The notes beneath the pieces are model-generated. The model saw nothing but the letters and a program-made list of their open reading frames with translations. It was not told where the DNA came from and did not search any database. Shown in pieces: positions 1 through 9,613 of a DNA stretch of 64,000 nt (position 1 is its first letter; each line of letters starts with the position of its first letter). The translations under genes and the position numbers were made by a program. The stretch comes from AP-15 sp963814865. Its GTDB lineage: Bacteria; Pseudomonadota; Alphaproteobacteria; ATCC43930; CGMCC-115725. The stretch is from assembly GCA_963814865.1 (NCBI GenBank), contig CAWFEN010000012.1, positions 68,778 through 132,777 on the forward strand, written 5' to 3'.

Positions 1-1
1 C

Positions 2-493
2 GCTTTCCCCAAGGTCGGGGGCGACACGGACAATGCGCGCCGCCGCAACGGCACGCTCGACATGCAGGCGAGCCTTTCCTCGGTGATGGTGACCTTGTGC
101 CTGACCGACTGCCTCGCGGGCTACCCCGACGCAACGATCGTCGTCCACAATCTGGGCGGCAACCTTCCCTACGAGGTCGAGCGGATGGACCATCGCTGCC
201 TGCTCGACACGCCAAAGGAGGAATTGCCGTCGTCGCGCATCGGTAAGGCGAAGGTGTATGTGGACTGCAACTCGTTCGGCCCGCACGGGATCGAGGCGGC
301 CGTCAGGCTGTACGGCGCCGAGCGCATCGTATGCGGCACCGACGGTACCGAGTTCGGCTGCGACTGGACCAGGAAGGCCGTCGCCGAAGCGCAGATCGGC
401 GAGGAAGCGCGCGAGCAGATCCTGCAGCGCAATGCCGCGGCAGTGCTCGCCGGCGTCGCAAAGACCGCACCGGGCGAAAGAGCCGCCGCCTGA
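2..493 (+). CDS. Amidohydrolase family protein, C-terminal part (cut by window edge)
   Basis: The reading frame is open from base 2, so the N-terminal half lies outside the window. The visible 163 residues look like the end of an ACMSD-type amidohydrolase (Amidohydro_2, TIM-barrel metal-dependent hydrolases and decarboxylases). A late-barrel GTDGTEF segment stands where family members carry the metal-binding GSD/GTD motif. It is followed by the typical helical ending with RKAVAEAQIGEEAREQIL and RNAAAVL. The substrate cannot be told from this part. The next gene is on the opposite strand and converges on it, about 100 bases away. Confidence 0.75.
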   Translation, partial: AFPKVGGDTDNARRRNGTLDMQASLSSVMVTLCLTDCLAGYPDATIVVHNLGGNLPYEVERMDHRCLLDTPKEELPSSRIGKAKVYVDCNSFGPHGIEAAVRLYGAERIVCGTDGTEFGCDWTRKAVAEAQIGEEAREQILQRNAAAVLAGVAKTAPGERAAA

Positions 494-601
494 TCCTCTC
501 CGGCGGCCAGCCGCGATCCTGGTGCGCAGCGCCACGGCGCTGGGGTCCGGCTGGCGCTCGTCGCGGTCACCGCGGCCGGAACCCTATACCAAGGGTGTCT
601 G

Positions 602-1927
602 CTAGCGCATGTTGCCGGTGTGGCCGAGCGAGTAGCGGCCGGGCTGCGGCCAGACGGCGAGGCCGTGCGGCTCGAGGCCGACCGGGATGACGTGCATGGC
701 GCCGGTCGCGGTGTCGATCGCGTAGACGACATTGTCGAAGCGCCCCGACAACCACAGCCATTTCCCGTCGGCGCTGACATTGCCCATGTCGGGGCTGCCG
801 CCGCCCGGTATCGGCCAGGTCGTCTCGACCTTGCGGGTGGCAAAATCGATGATCGAGATGCTGCCGTCGCCATGCGGCCGGCCGACCACGCTGTGGCTGC
901 CGCGGTTGGTAACATAGAGCTTCCGGCCGTCGCGGCTCGGATAGAGCCCGTGCGTGCCGACCCCGGTATGGATGAACCCGACCTTGGCGAAGCTGTCGCC
1001 ATCGACCAGGAAGACGCCGTCGGCGAGCATGTCGGCCACATAAAAGATCCGGCCGTCAGGCGAGATGCGGATGTCCTGCGGCATGCCGTTCTGCGACAGC
1101 TTCAGATAGCCGAGCACCTTGCGGTCGATCATGTCGACCTTGACCAGCCCGCCGCCGTGAAATTCGCAGGTGAAGATCGCGTAGCGGCCGTCGATCGAGA
1201 AATCGCCGTGGTTGACGCCGGCGCATTCCGGGGTGGCGAGCGATTCCTGCAACGCCATCGTATGCGGATCGCGGAAATCGAGCCGCTTCAGCGATTCGGC
1301 GACGACGATCGCCGACCGCCCATCCGGCGTGAAATAGAGGTTGTAGGGATCGTCGACCGGGATCGCCCGCCCGGGCTTGCCGGTTTTCGGATCGATCGGC
1401 GTCAGGCTGCCGCGCCGCGCCCGGATCCCGTTATTGGCGACCCACAAGGTCTTCAGGTCCCAGGACGGGACGACGTGCTGCGGGCTGATGCCGACCTTGA
1501 AGGTATCCACGACCTTGAAGGTCAAGGGATCGATCACCGAAACGCTGTTCGATTGGCGGTTCGGCACATAGATGCGGGTCAGCGCGCCGGCGACCGCCGG
1601 GCTGAAATCACCGGCCCCGGCCGCGCTGTAGAGATTGGCCGGGTCGAGGACCGGCGGCATGCCCGGCACGGTGCGCACCGGGGCGGCGGGAACCGCGGCG
1701 GGGGGCCTCGATGGCGCCGGCGGTCGGGCGCGGAGCGGCGCCGGTGCCGCCTGCGCCGTGCGCAATGCCGCGGCGCTGGCCGAGCACAGCACGGTGCCGC
1801 GTTCCGGCGCGCCGGGCAGCGGCGCCAGGGTCGCGGCGCCGGCCCACAGGCAGAGCCCGAATGCCGGGCCGAGCCACAGCGTAACGCGGAAGCCAAGACG
1901 GACCTGCTGCTGCACGGCGCCCCCCAC
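602..1927 (-). CDS. YVTN-type beta-propeller repeat protein
   Basis: A 441-residue protein with a hydrophobic N-terminal segment (about residues 13-36), which could be a signal peptide or anchor. A low-complexity Ala/Pro linker runs to about residue 95, followed by repeated propeller blades. Typical units are IYVPNRQSNSVSVIDP near residue 117, YFTPDGRSAIVV, ISPDGRIFYVAD and LYVTNRGSHSVV near residue 330. These match the YVTN/YncE seven-bladed family, usually exported proteins of binding or unknown function. It is the last gene of a leftward group with the exported creatininase (48 bases upstream) and chrA. The role is unknown; membership of the propeller family is secure. Confidence 0.8.
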   Translation of the reverse strand: MGGAVQQQVRLGFRVTLWLGPAFGLCLWAGAATLAPLPGAPERGTVLCSASAAALRTAQAAPAPLRARPPAPSRPPAAVPAAPVRTVPGMPPVLDPANLYSAAGAGDFSPAVAGALTRIYVPNRQSNSVSVIDPLTFKVVDTFKVGISPQHVVPSWDLKTLWVANNGIRARRGSLTPIDPKTGKPGRAIPVDDPYNLYFTPDGRSAIVVAESLKRLDFRDPHTMALQESLATPECAGVNHGDFSIDGRYAIFTCEFHGGGLVKVDMIDRKVLGYLKLSQNGMPQDIRISPDGRIFYVADMLADGVFLVDGDSFAKVGFIHTGVGTHGLYPSRDGRKLYVTNRGSHSVVGRPHGDGSISIIDFATRKVETTWPIPGGGSPDMGNVSADGKWLWLSGRFDNVVYAIDTATGAMHVIPVGLEPHGLAVWPQPGRYSLGHTGNMR

Positions 1928-1975
1928 GCTGACGAATTCGCTGACCGCTCCGGTCTCTGCGCAAATCCGCCGGAC

Positions 1976-2776
1976 TCAGTCCTCGGCGATCGCCGCCTTG
2001 ATGGCGGCAACGGTCCGCGTCACCACCAGATCGACGCCGAGCTGCCCGAGCGCGGCGCTCGACTGGCTCGGATCGCCATGGACCCCGTCGGCGCTGTCGC
2101 CGGCGGCGGCCTTCAGGCGGTCCATCCGCACCATCTGCGGCTCGACCGCGAGCAAGAGCGAGGTGTCGGCGAGGCCGGCATGCGTGCCGACAACCGCCTC
2201 GCTGTAGCCGCGGCTCTTCAGCAATTGCGGGAACTGGACCTGGCTGGCGAGATAATATTCGCCGATGGCGTGAGCGCGGATTCTGGTCTTGGCCCAGTCG
2301 CGGTCGAGCCGCTCGGCCACCGCCTTTTCGGCGCGCTGGTAGCCGCCGTGATCGCCGAGAAAGACGATGTCGTGGAAGCCGGCGAGCTTGAAGCTGCGTG
2401 CTGCGTATTCGAGGACCTGCTCGAACGCCGCCTCGGGAACGGTGATCGTGCCGGGGAATTTGAGGTGTCCCTCCGGCCGGTCGACATTGCCTTCGGGCAC
2501 ATAGGCGATGACCGGCGCGACCAGGGCATTGCCGAGGGCGCCGGCGATCTTTTCCGAGAGCGCGTGCACCCGCGCATTGTGCTTGCCGAGCGCCATGTGC
2601 GGGCCGTTCTGCTCGGTCCCGCCGATCGGGACGATGATCGTCGTCTTGCCGGATTGGATCGCGGCGCGCAGCTCGGTCCAGGTCATATCCTGGAGAAACA
2701 CATCCGATCGCGGCTGGGCTCGCACCGAGCCCGCCCCGACCAGCAGAAGGCACAACAACAGCAATGATCTGGTCAT
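1976..2776 (-). CDS. Exported creatininase-family protein
   Basis: A 266-residue member of the creatinine amidohydrolase fold (creatininase, MftE, FAPy deformylase relatives), which are usually metal-dependent amidohydrolases. I chose the ATG that opens directly into a signal peptide (MTRSLLLLCLLL, predicted cleavage near VRAQP); the open frame extends 15 codons further upstream. The metal-site region reads GTEQNGPHMALGKHN near residue 56, where creatininases normally have EQHGPHLPLGTD. The usual Asp ligand is therefore a His here, and the His after Gln is Asn. Further family signatures are VPEGN and FLGDHGGYQ. Its periplasmic location and altered metal site set it apart from cytosolic creatininase. 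The physiological substrate is unknown. Confidence 0.75.
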   Translation of the reverse strand: MTRSLLLLCLLLVGAGSVRAQPRSDVFLQDMTWTELRAAIQSGKTTIIVPIGGTEQNGPHMALGKHNARVHALSEKIAGALGNALVAPVIAYVPEGNVDRPEGHLKFPGTITVPEAAFEQVLEYAARSFKLAGFHDIVFLGDHGGYQRAEKAVAERLDRDWAKTRIRAHAIGEYYLASQVQFPQLLKSRGYSEAVVGTHAGLADTSLLLAVEPQMVRMDRLKAAAGDSADGVHGDPSQSSAALGQLGVDLVVTRTVAAIKAAIAED

Positions 2777-2804
2777 CACCCGACGATCCCCCTTCGTCAG
2801 CCGC

Positions 2805-4058
2805 TCAACGCGCCCCCGCAACCGCCGCGACGACTGTCGACGCGACGGCGCCGAGGATCACGACGAGCCAGGGCGGCGCCCCCCACAGCGCCAGCAGCAG
2901 AAAGGCCGCGATCCCGATGGCGAAATCCGCCGGCCCCAGAATGGCACTCGTCCATACCGGCTGGTAGAGCGCCGCCAGCAGCAGCCCGACGACGGCGGCG
3001 TTGACCCCGCGCAACGCCGTTTGCACCGCCGGACGCCGCCTGAGGCTGTCCCAGAACGGCAGGGCCCCGATCAACAGCAGAAAAGACGGCAAGAAGATGG
3101 CGATCAGGCAGATCAGCCCGCCGATCCAGCCATTGGGCCGCGGCCCCATCACCGTGCCGAGATAGGCGGCAAAAGTGAACAGCGGGCCGGGTACCGCCTG
3201 CGCTGCGCCATAGCCGGCGAGAAAGGCGTCGTTCGTCACCCAGCCGGGCGGCACGACAGAGGCTTGCAGCAGCGGCAGCACGACGTGGCCGCCGCCGAAC
3301 ACCAGCGCGCCCGAGCGGTAGAACGAATCGACGAGCGCGATCGTATGCGACGGCACCGTCGCCGCAAGCACCGGCAACCCGATCAAAAGGGCAAAGAAGG
3401 CGACGGCCGCCGCCACCGACAAGGCCCGCGGCAGACGGATCGCCAGCGGCGCCAATTCCAGCGGCGCCGGGTTGTTGCGCAGCAAAACCCAGCCGATCAG
3501 CCCTCCGGCGGCGATCGCGCCGATCTGCCCCGCGGCGGAAGGGACCGCCAGCGCCAGGACAGCGGCGCCGACTGCGATCGTGGCGCGCTCGCGGTCCGGG
3601 CACAGATTCCTCGCCATACCCCACACTGCGTTTGCCACCACCGCCACCGCGACGATCTTGAGCCCGTGCAGCCACGCGGCATGCGAGAGGTCGCCGAAGC
3701 TTGTGACGCCATAGCCGAAGAGGATCAGCGCGACGGCTGACGGCCCGGTAAAGCCGAGCCATGCGGCAAATCCTCCGGGCAGGCCGGCGCGCACGATACC
3801 GAGGCTGATCCCGGTCTGGCTGCTCGCCGGTCCGGGCAGGAACTGGCACAGCGCGACGATGTCGGCGAAGGCCGGCTCGTCGAGCCAATGCCGTCGCGCG
3901 ACGAATTCCGCCCGGAAATAGCCGAGATGGGCGACCGGGCCGCCGAACGAGGTCAGCCCCAGCCGCAGAAATATGCGCAGCACTTCGAACGGAGAGCCGC
4001 GGGGGTTCTGCGCGCCGGTTACGTCCACGGTCTGGCTCATAGCGGGCGGCTCGGTCAT
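2805..4058 (-). CDS. chrA: Chromate transporter, two-domain CHR family
   Basis: About 418 residues with roughly ten hydrophobic segments and two homologous CHR halves, the long-chain form of the chromate efflux family. The N-terminal half has RLGLTSFGGPVAHLGYF and the QFLPGPASSQTGISLG motif. The C-terminal half has FGGGHVVLPLLQ and the matching AVPGPLFTFAAYLG motif. Members export chromate across the inner membrane, but many alphaproteobacterial copies are known only by homology. I start at the ATG at 4058 because the 53 upstream codons do not look like protein; an ATG six codons later is also possible. It ends 28 bases before the creatininase gene, so the two are probably co-transcribed. Confidence 0.85.
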   Translation of the reverse strand: MTEPPAMSQTVDVTGAQNPRGSPFEVLRIFLRLGLTSFGGPVAHLGYFRAEFVARRHWLDEPAFADIVALCQFLPGPASSQTGISLGIVRAGLPGGFAAWLGFTGPSAVALILFGYGVTSFGDLSHAAWLHGLKIVAVAVVANAVWGMARNLCPDRERATIAVGAAVLALAVPSAAGQIGAIAAGGLIGWVLLRNNPAPLELAPLAIRLPRALSVAAAVAFFALLIGLPVLAATVPSHTIALVDSFYRSGALVFGGGHVVLPLLQASVVPPGWVTNDAFLAGYGAAQAVPGPLFTFAAYLGTVMGPRPNGWIGGLICLIAIFLPSFLLLIGALPFWDSLRRRPAVQTALRGVNAAVVGLLLAALYQPVWTSAILGPADFAIGIAAFLLLALWGAPPWLVVILGAVASTVVAAVAGAR

Positions 4059-4176
4059 GCCTTGGCTTGTCGCCGTGGCGGGCGAGCTCGTCAAGGAATG
4101 CGGCGCGCACCCGCGAGATTTAAATCGACGGACAATCGCCAATAAGGTGAGCTGAGAACTGAGCCAATGAACCGGC

Positions 4177-4557
4177 ATGGACCCTATCCAGCGAGCTCTC
4201 GATCGATCCGGGATCAACGTTTCCAGTCTCGACCAAATCCGGCTGGCCCGCGGCGTGGTCGGGAAGGCGAGTTATGTGGCTCTCGCAGCAGTTCTGATGC
4301 TCGGCGGGGTGGCCGGCGGGATTGCGTGGAGGTGGCACGATCCCATCTTGCTGATGGTCGTCTCGATCTTGATGGCGGTTGTCTTCATGGTCTATTTCGC
4401 CGGCATCTTGTGGTTCGCCAACCGCCACCCTGGAGTTGCGCTGCTGGAAGGTGCGGAGCTGATCCAATGGCGCCAAATGGACATCGCCGCCAGGGCCGTC
4501 CCCAGCATCGAGAACAGGCCCATATCGGAGCCCGATAGCCCGAGATCCGAGCGATGA
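4177..4557 (+). CDS. Small two-TM membrane protein, unknown
   Basis: I do not recognise this 126-residue protein. Two adjacent hydrophobic segments (about residues 33-52 and 56-80) suggest a hairpin in the inner membrane with both ends in the cytoplasm. The tail is polar and Pro/Ser-rich. Its stop overlaps the start of the next gene in an ATGA arrangement, so the two are probably translationally coupled. It is divergent from chrA with about 118 bases between the starts. Confidence 0.55.
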   Translation: MDPIQRALDRSGINVSSLDQIRLARGVVGKASYVALAAVLMLGGVAGGIAWRWHDPILLMVVSILMAVVFMVYFAGILWFANRHPGVALLEGAELIQWRQMDIAARAVPSIENRPISEPDSPRSER

Positions 4558-4859
4558 CAACCCATCGGCTCTTTCATGTCGGAATCCGCCCTGACGGGCC
4601 CCTTGACCGGGCGCGCCTGGAAAAGGCATTTGATTTCGCGGGAGATTGGCTGCGGCTGAACGACTTCAACTGGTACGTGTGGACGACGGACAGGGCAATG
4701 CACCTGAATGAGCTGGTCAAACCGCTGATCGGCCAAAACGGGTCTGTCGTCATTCTGCAGATCGACACCTCGGCCGAGTCAGACCGATGGGGCTCCGCGC
4801 CGACAGCTGTGTGGGAATGGATCGACGACAAGCGGGACAAGGCGGTCCTCGCGCACTGA
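4554..4859 (+). CDS. Hypothetical protein, 101 aa
   Basis: A soluble-looking protein of 101 residues, unrecognised. It is rich in Trp and Asp (FAGDWLRLNDFNWYVWTTD) and has predicted alternating helix and strand, without a signal peptide or cysteines. Its ATG overlaps the stop of the membrane protein gene before it, so a joint function with that protein is likely. It converges with the oxalyl-CoA decarboxylase gene. Confidence 0.5.
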   Translation: MTTHRLFHVGIRPDGPLDRARLEKAFDFAGDWLRLNDFNWYVWTTDRAMHLNELVKPLIGQNGSVVILQIDTSAESDRWGSAPTAVWEWIDDKRDKAVLAH

Positions 4860-4914
4860 CTTCTTGCCGGGACCACCGAAGCGTTCGTTCGCGCCCGGCC
4901 GCCCCGCGGCATCT

Positions 4915-6626
4915 TTATCTCGTCTGGGCGACGGCGCTCCGCGGATTGAGGCTCTGGATGTGCCCGCTCTCGGTGCCGGCCGTCGGGTCGATGACGGCGT
5001 TGATCAGCGCCGGCTTGCCTGACGCCAGCGCTTCGGTCAGCGCCTTCGTCAGGCTGGGCGTGTCGGTCACGTGATAGCCGGCCCCGCCGAACGCCTCGAT
5101 GATTTTCTCGTAGCGCGCGTCGCGCAGGAGGCCGGTCGGCGTATAGGCGGTGCCGGGCATGTCGCCGCGGTAGACGCCGTTATTGTTGAAGATGACGGTG
5201 ACCACCGGCAGCTCGTAGCGGCAGATCGTCTCGATCTCCATGCCGCTGAAGCCGAAGGCGCTGTCGCCCTCGATGGCGACGACCGGTTTGCCGGTCACCG
5301 CGGCAGCACCGACGGCATAGCCCATGCCGATGCCCATGACGCCCCAGGTGCCGCTGTCGAGCCGGTGACGCGGCTTGTCCATGTCGATGATGTTGCGGCC
5401 GAAATCGAGTGTGTTGGCGCCTTCGTTGACGATATAGACATCCGGCTGGGTGGCGATCGCGTTGCGCACGGCGCGCAGTGCCGCAGGAAAAATTCATCGG
5501 GCTCGGATCGGCGTTGAGGCGCGCCGCCATGCGTTCGACATTCTGCTGCTTGCGCTTGCCGATCTCGTCGACCCAGGCCGCCTGACGCTTGATCTGTCCC
5601 GGCTTGAGCGCGGCGTTGAACGCCGAGAAAACCGACTTGATGTCGCCGACCACCGGGGCGGCGATCGCCCGGTTGCTGTCGATCTCGGTCGGCGAGATGT
5701 CCACCTGCACCAACCGCGTCCCCTCGGACCACAGCGGCGGCCTGCCGTGCGACAGCAGCCAGTTCAGGCGCGCCCCGGCCACCATCACGACATCGGCGTT
5801 GCCGATCGCGTAGGAGCGGGCGGCGGCGGCCGATTGCGGATGGTCGTCCGGCAGCAGGCCCTTGGCCATCGACATCGGCAGGAACGGCATGCCCGTCGTC
5901 TCGATAAACGAGCGGATTTCCTCGTCCGCCCGCGCATAGGCCGCACCCTTGCCGAGGATCGCCAGGGGGCGCTGGGCATTCGCCAGCAATTCGATGGCGC
6001 GCATGACCGATTCCGCCGCCGGGGGCTGCGGTGGCGCCGGATCGACGACCTTCACCAGCGACTTCCTCGCCATATCGGCGTCGAGCGCCGAGCCCAGCAC
6101 CCCGGCCGTCAGATCGAGATAGACGCCGCCCGGGCGCCCCGAGGACGGCGGCGCGGATCGCCCGCGCAATGCCGATGCCGATGTCCTGCGGGCGGTTGAC
6201 CCGGTAGGCCGCCTTGGCATACGGCCGCGCGGCGGCGAGCTGGTCCATCTCCTCGTAATCGCCCTGCTCGAGATCGACGGTCGCGCGGTCGCTCGACCCG
6301 CTGATCATGATCATCGGGAAACAGTTGGTCGTGGCGTTGGCGAGCGCCACCATCCCGTTCAGAAAGCCGGGAGCCGAGACCGTCATGCAGATGCCCGGCT
6401 TCTGCGTCAGATAGCCGGCGATCGCCGCCGCATTGCCGGCCGACTGCTCGTGGCGAAAGCCGAGATAGCGGATTCCCTCATTCTGCGCCAGGCGCAAGAG
6501 GTCGGTGATCGGGATGCCCGCCACCCCAAAGATCGTGTCGACCCCGTTCAGCTTCAGCGCCTCCACCACCAGGTGAAAGCCGTCGGTCATCTCCCCTGGC
6601 ATATCCGCTGCGCTCATCTCGTCCAC
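4915..6626 (-). pseudogene. oxc: Oxalyl-CoA decarboxylase, interrupted by two +1 frameshifts
   Basis: Oxalyl-CoA decarboxylase is a ThDP-dependent enzyme that turns oxalyl-CoA into formyl-CoA. Across three frames the protein is complete: N-terminal pyrimidine-binding part (GVDTIFGVAGIPITDL, GFRHEQSAGNAAA), middle domain (GRPGGVYLDL to the MNF region), and ThDP/Mg part (IEGDSAFGFSGMEIETICRY, FNNNGVYRGD, PTAGTESGH). The first shift is at C4 (6137-6140): dropping one base gives AAVLGRPGGVYLDL. The second is at A5 (5488-5492): dropping one gives MNFPAALRAVRNAIA. Either two sequencing or assembly errors in homopolymers or a young pseudogene would explain this. No formyl-CoA transferase gene is adjacent. 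The start is a GTG, with ATGs at codons 4, 9 and 13 as alternatives. Confidence 0.85.
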
Positions 6627-6938
6627 CGTTCCCTAGGTGGGCCAGGGTCTAATGAGAGTTGGCCCCGGCCGTCAACGAGTACGCAACAGCGCACCTCATC
6701 TCCCTCTCCACCCCCGGGCGTGGAGAGGGTCGGGGTGAGGCGGGATTCCAGAACGCCCAAGGGGCCTGCCTCACGCTCCCGATAATGGCGCGCACCGAAC
6801 GGGCGATCAGGGGCGCGGGTGCCGGGAGTAATGTGTTCGCGCCGGGAGCGATGTCGTCAAAGAAAATTTGATCGGCCGCTCCGCCGAAATCCACCGAATC
6901 GGCTATGCCAGCAGGCGTAGGGCGTCAGGACCCCTCTC
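6627..6938. other. Intergenic region with a strong hairpin
   Basis: About 310 bases between the stop of the hydrolase remnant and the start of oxc. I see no convincing gene. The main feature is the inverted repeat listed separately near 6702-6729. Confidence 0.5.
6702..6729. repeat. Inverted repeat, REP-like hairpin or terminator
   Basis: A perfect 10-bp arm (ccctctccac) faces its complement across an 8-base C/G loop. The flanks (cctcatct and tcggggtgagg) extend the pairing imperfectly. This is the sort of element found dispersed between genes in GC-rich proteobacteria, and a related one lies at 33053-33110. There is no T-tract, so a classical intrinsic terminator is not supported. Confidence 0.5.
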
Positions 6939-7701
6939 TTATTGGGCGGCCGCTCGCATCGGTTGATGTGCCTTGAGGAAGCTGCGCACCCGGTTGATGG
7001 TGCGTTCCTTCAGCTCCGGGGGGTCGCGCCACGGGAAGACCGTGATCTCGGCGTTCGGCGCCAGCGCGGCGACATCGATCGAGGTCTGGAGCGGGTGCGC
7101 CGGGGTGTCGTCGGGCAGGACCAGCATCGGCGTGCGGCAGTTCCTGATGAAGTCGCGCGGCACGCTGTAGAGGAAGTCGGGGTTCACGCGGTAGAGGTTG
7201 TGCAGGTACTGCTCGACCTGCGCCATATTCAGCTCGGGCCGGCGCGGAAGCAGCTCGGGAGCCCAGACATCCTTGCCGGAATCGTACATGTAATCGGGGA
7301 GCTCCGGCCGGTGCCCGACGGTCTGGCAGAACACGGCGGCGGCGACGCGCCCGGGCGCGCGCTGCAGCAGCTTGCCGGCAAAGCAGCCGCCGATGCAGTA
7401 GCCCATATAGAAGAACTCGCGGATGCCGAGATGATCCATCAGCCCGAGCTGGTCGTCGGCAAACGCCTCCCACGGGTCGCCGGTCGGGATCGGGCCGGTC
7501 GAACTCGCCGCCATTGGCATTGCGCTGGTCCATGGTGATGACGCGGAAATCGTTCTTGAGCGCCTCCGGGGCGTTGAACACGGCGGTCGGCCAGTTGCTG
7601 ACCCGCGAGTTCAGGCCGCCGCCGGGAGTGACCAGGAGCGGAAAGCCGGAGCCGGCCTCCTCGTAGCGGATGCGGACATTGCCTTTTTCGTAGAACGGCA
7701 T
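6939..7701 (-). pseudogene. Alpha/beta hydrolase with Cys nucleophile elbow, one +1 frameshift
   Basis: An alpha/beta-hydrolase of about 253 residues if one base is removed at AA 7502-7503. The N-terminal part (MPFYEKGNVRIRYEEAGSG, then VITMDQRNANGGE) joins STGPIPTGDPWEAFADDQLG in the next frame. The nucleophile elbow reads GYCIGG, a cysteine in place of the usual Ser. This is the motif known from dienelactone hydrolase, although the overall sequence is closer to Abhydrolase_1. The likely acid and base regions follow (LPDDTPAHP, RVRSFLKAH). It lies about 300 bases upstream of oxc on the same strand. It may be a true gene with a consensus error or a decaying copy; the substrate is unknown. Confidence 0.75.
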
Positions 7702-7897
7702 GGCAGTCTCTCCCTTGCCCGGTGGATAAACACGGTGTGATGCCCGCGTCCGTATGCGTCTCGGCCGGAGGCGCGCGCAGCTGGGATTTTAAGCCCAAAC
7801 CCGCAGAGTTTCCGGAAGCTTTTCGATCCGACAGTTCAGCCCATTCTTCATGGCGCTGGTTAGTGCGCGAAGCCCCCTCGTGCGGAGAACATCCGGC

Positions 7898-9613
7898 CTA
7901 ATCCGGCGCGAGCGGGTGTCGGCGCAGGAAGTTGAAGTCGCAGCCCTTGTCGGCCTGCAGGATTTCGTGGCGGTAGAGGCGGGCGTAGCCGCGCTCGGGG
8001 ACGGGCGGCGGGGCGAAGGGGCGGCGGGCGAGCTCGTCCGGCGGGACCAGGAGGTCGATATGCCGCTCCTTGACCGAGAGGCGAATATGGTCGCCGTTGC
8101 GGACCTTGGCGAGCGGGCCGCCGGAGGCCGCGTCGGGGGTCACGTGCAGCACGATCGAGCCATAGGCGGTGCCGCTCATCCGCGCGTCGGAGATGCGCAC
8201 CATGTCCTTGACCCCGGCGCGGGCCAGCTTCTGCGGGATCGGCAGGTAGCCGGCCTCCGGCATGCCCGAGGCGCTGAGCGGTCCGGCATTCTGCAATACC
8301 AGAAAATCGTCGGGGGTGACGTCGAGAGCCGGGTCGTCGATGCGCGCCGACAGATCCTCGAGCGAGGTGAAGACGACCGCCCTGCCCTCTTTCTCGAACA
8401 GCTTCGGGTCGGCGGCCGAGCGCTTGAAGATCGCTCCCTGCGGCGCCAAGGAGCCGAACAAGGCGACGAGCCCGCCCTGGGGCTGCAGCGGGTCGGCGAG
8501 CGGCTTGACCACGGCGCGGTCCACGGGGCCGGCGGGTGCGGCGAGGCGTTCCGCCACGGTTTCGCCGGTCACGGTCAGGCAATCGAGATGCAACAGCGGC
8601 TGCAATTCGCGCATGACCGCGCCGATGCCGCCGGCGGCGAACAGATCCTCCATGTAATGCGGGCCGGTGGGCTTCAGATCGACGAGGACCGGCGTCGAAT
8701 CGCTGATCTCGTTGAGGCGGCGGAGGTCGATGTCGATGCCGGCGCGGCCGGCGATCGCGGTCAGGTGCAGGACCGCGTTGGTCGAGCCGCCGATCGCCAT
8801 CAATACCCTGAGCGCGTTCTCGACCGAATCCGGCGTCACGATCCGGTCGGGGGCGAGACCGCTCCGGGCGAGCTGCATCGCGGCGCGGCCGGTCGCCTCG
8901 GCGGCGCGCAGCCGGTCGGCATGGACCGCCGGGATCGCCGCGGTGCCGGGGAGGATCATGCCGAGCGCCTCGGCGATCGAAGCCATCGTGCTCGCCGTCC
9001 CCATCACCGCGCAGGTGCCGGCGGTGGTCGCGAGGTTGCCCTCGATCTCGTGGATCTCATCGGCGCCGATCTCGCCGGCGCGGTATTTCGCCCAGAAGCG
9101 GCGGCAATCGGTGCAGGCGCCGAGCCGCTCGCCATGCCAGCGCGAGGTCATCATCGGCCCGGCAACGAGCCCGATCGCCGGGCGGTTGGCCGAGATCGCG
9201 CCCATCAGCTGCGCCGGCACGGTCTTGTCGCAGCCGCCGACCAGCACGACCGCATCCATCGGCTGGGCGCGGATCATCTCCTCGGTGTCGATCGCCATCA
9301 AATTGCGGAACATCAGGCTGGTCGGGCTGAGGAAGACTTCGCCCAACGAGATCGTCGGGAAGGTCAGCGGCAGCCCGCCCGCGGCCAGCACGCCGCGCTT
9401 GACCGCCTCGATCAGCTCCGGGAAGTGGCGGTGGCAGTTGTTGTAGCCGGAGAAGGTGTCGGCGATGCCGATCACCGGCCGAGCCAGGAGGTCGGTCGAA
9501 TAGCCCATCGAGCGGGCAAACGAGCGCCGCAGGTAGAGCGCAAAATCGGGGTCGCCGTAATTGGTGAGCCCCCGAGACAATCCAATGGGGCCGAGCCCGA
9601 CCGGTTCCGTCAT
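7898..9613 (-). CDS. Dihydroxy-acid dehydratase family (IlvD/Edd) protein
   Basis: A 571-residue enzyme of the IlvD/Edd superfamily of iron-sulfur dehydratases, which includes dihydroxy-acid dehydratase, phosphogluconate dehydratase and sugar-acid dehydratases. Seen: GYNNCHRHFPELIEAVKRGV near residue 58, the cluster cysteine motif GGCDKTVPAQ near 127, TTAGTCAVMGTASTM near 193, AIGGSTNAVLHL near 272, and MSGTAYGSIVLHV near 480. The start at ATG 9613 is chosen because translation further upstream looks non-native. The short family-variant motifs and the catabolic neighbourhood fit a sugar-acid or hydroxy-acid dehydratase rather than the housekeeping IlvD, but this is inference. It is divergent from the lyase gene to its right. 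Confidence 0.8.
   Translation of the reverse strand: MTEPVGLGPIGLSRGLTNYGDPDFALYLRRSFARSMGYSTDLLARPVIGIADTFSGYNNCHRHFPELIEAVKRGVLAAGGLPLTFPTISLGEVFLSPTSLMFRNLMAIDTEEMIRAQPMDAVVLVGGCDKTVPAQLMGAISANRPAIGLVAGPMMTSRWHGERLGACTDCRRFWAKYRAGEIGADEIHEIEGNLATTAGTCAVMGTASTMASIAEALGMILPGTAAIPAVHADRLRAAEATGRAAMQLARSGLAPDRIVTPDSVENALRVLMAIGGSTNAVLHLTAIAGRAGIDIDLRRLNEISDSTPVLVDLKPTGPHYMEDLFAAGGIGAVMRELQPLLHLDCLTVTGETVAERLAAPAGPVDRAVVKPLADPLQPQGGLVALFGSLAPQGAIFKRSAADPKLFEKEGRAVVFTSLEDLSARIDDPALDVTPDDFLVLQNAGPLSASGMPEAGYLPIPQKLARAGVKDMVRISDARMSGTAYGSIVLHVTPDAASGGPLAKVRNGDHIRLSVKERHIDLLVPPDELARRPFAPPPVPERGYARLYRHEILQADKGCDFNFLRRHPLAPD

Noticed and set aside
620..2767. A 715-codon plus-strand frame over the propeller and creatininase genes
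   Set aside because: Antisense to two clear protein families; no own motif or ribosome-binding site.
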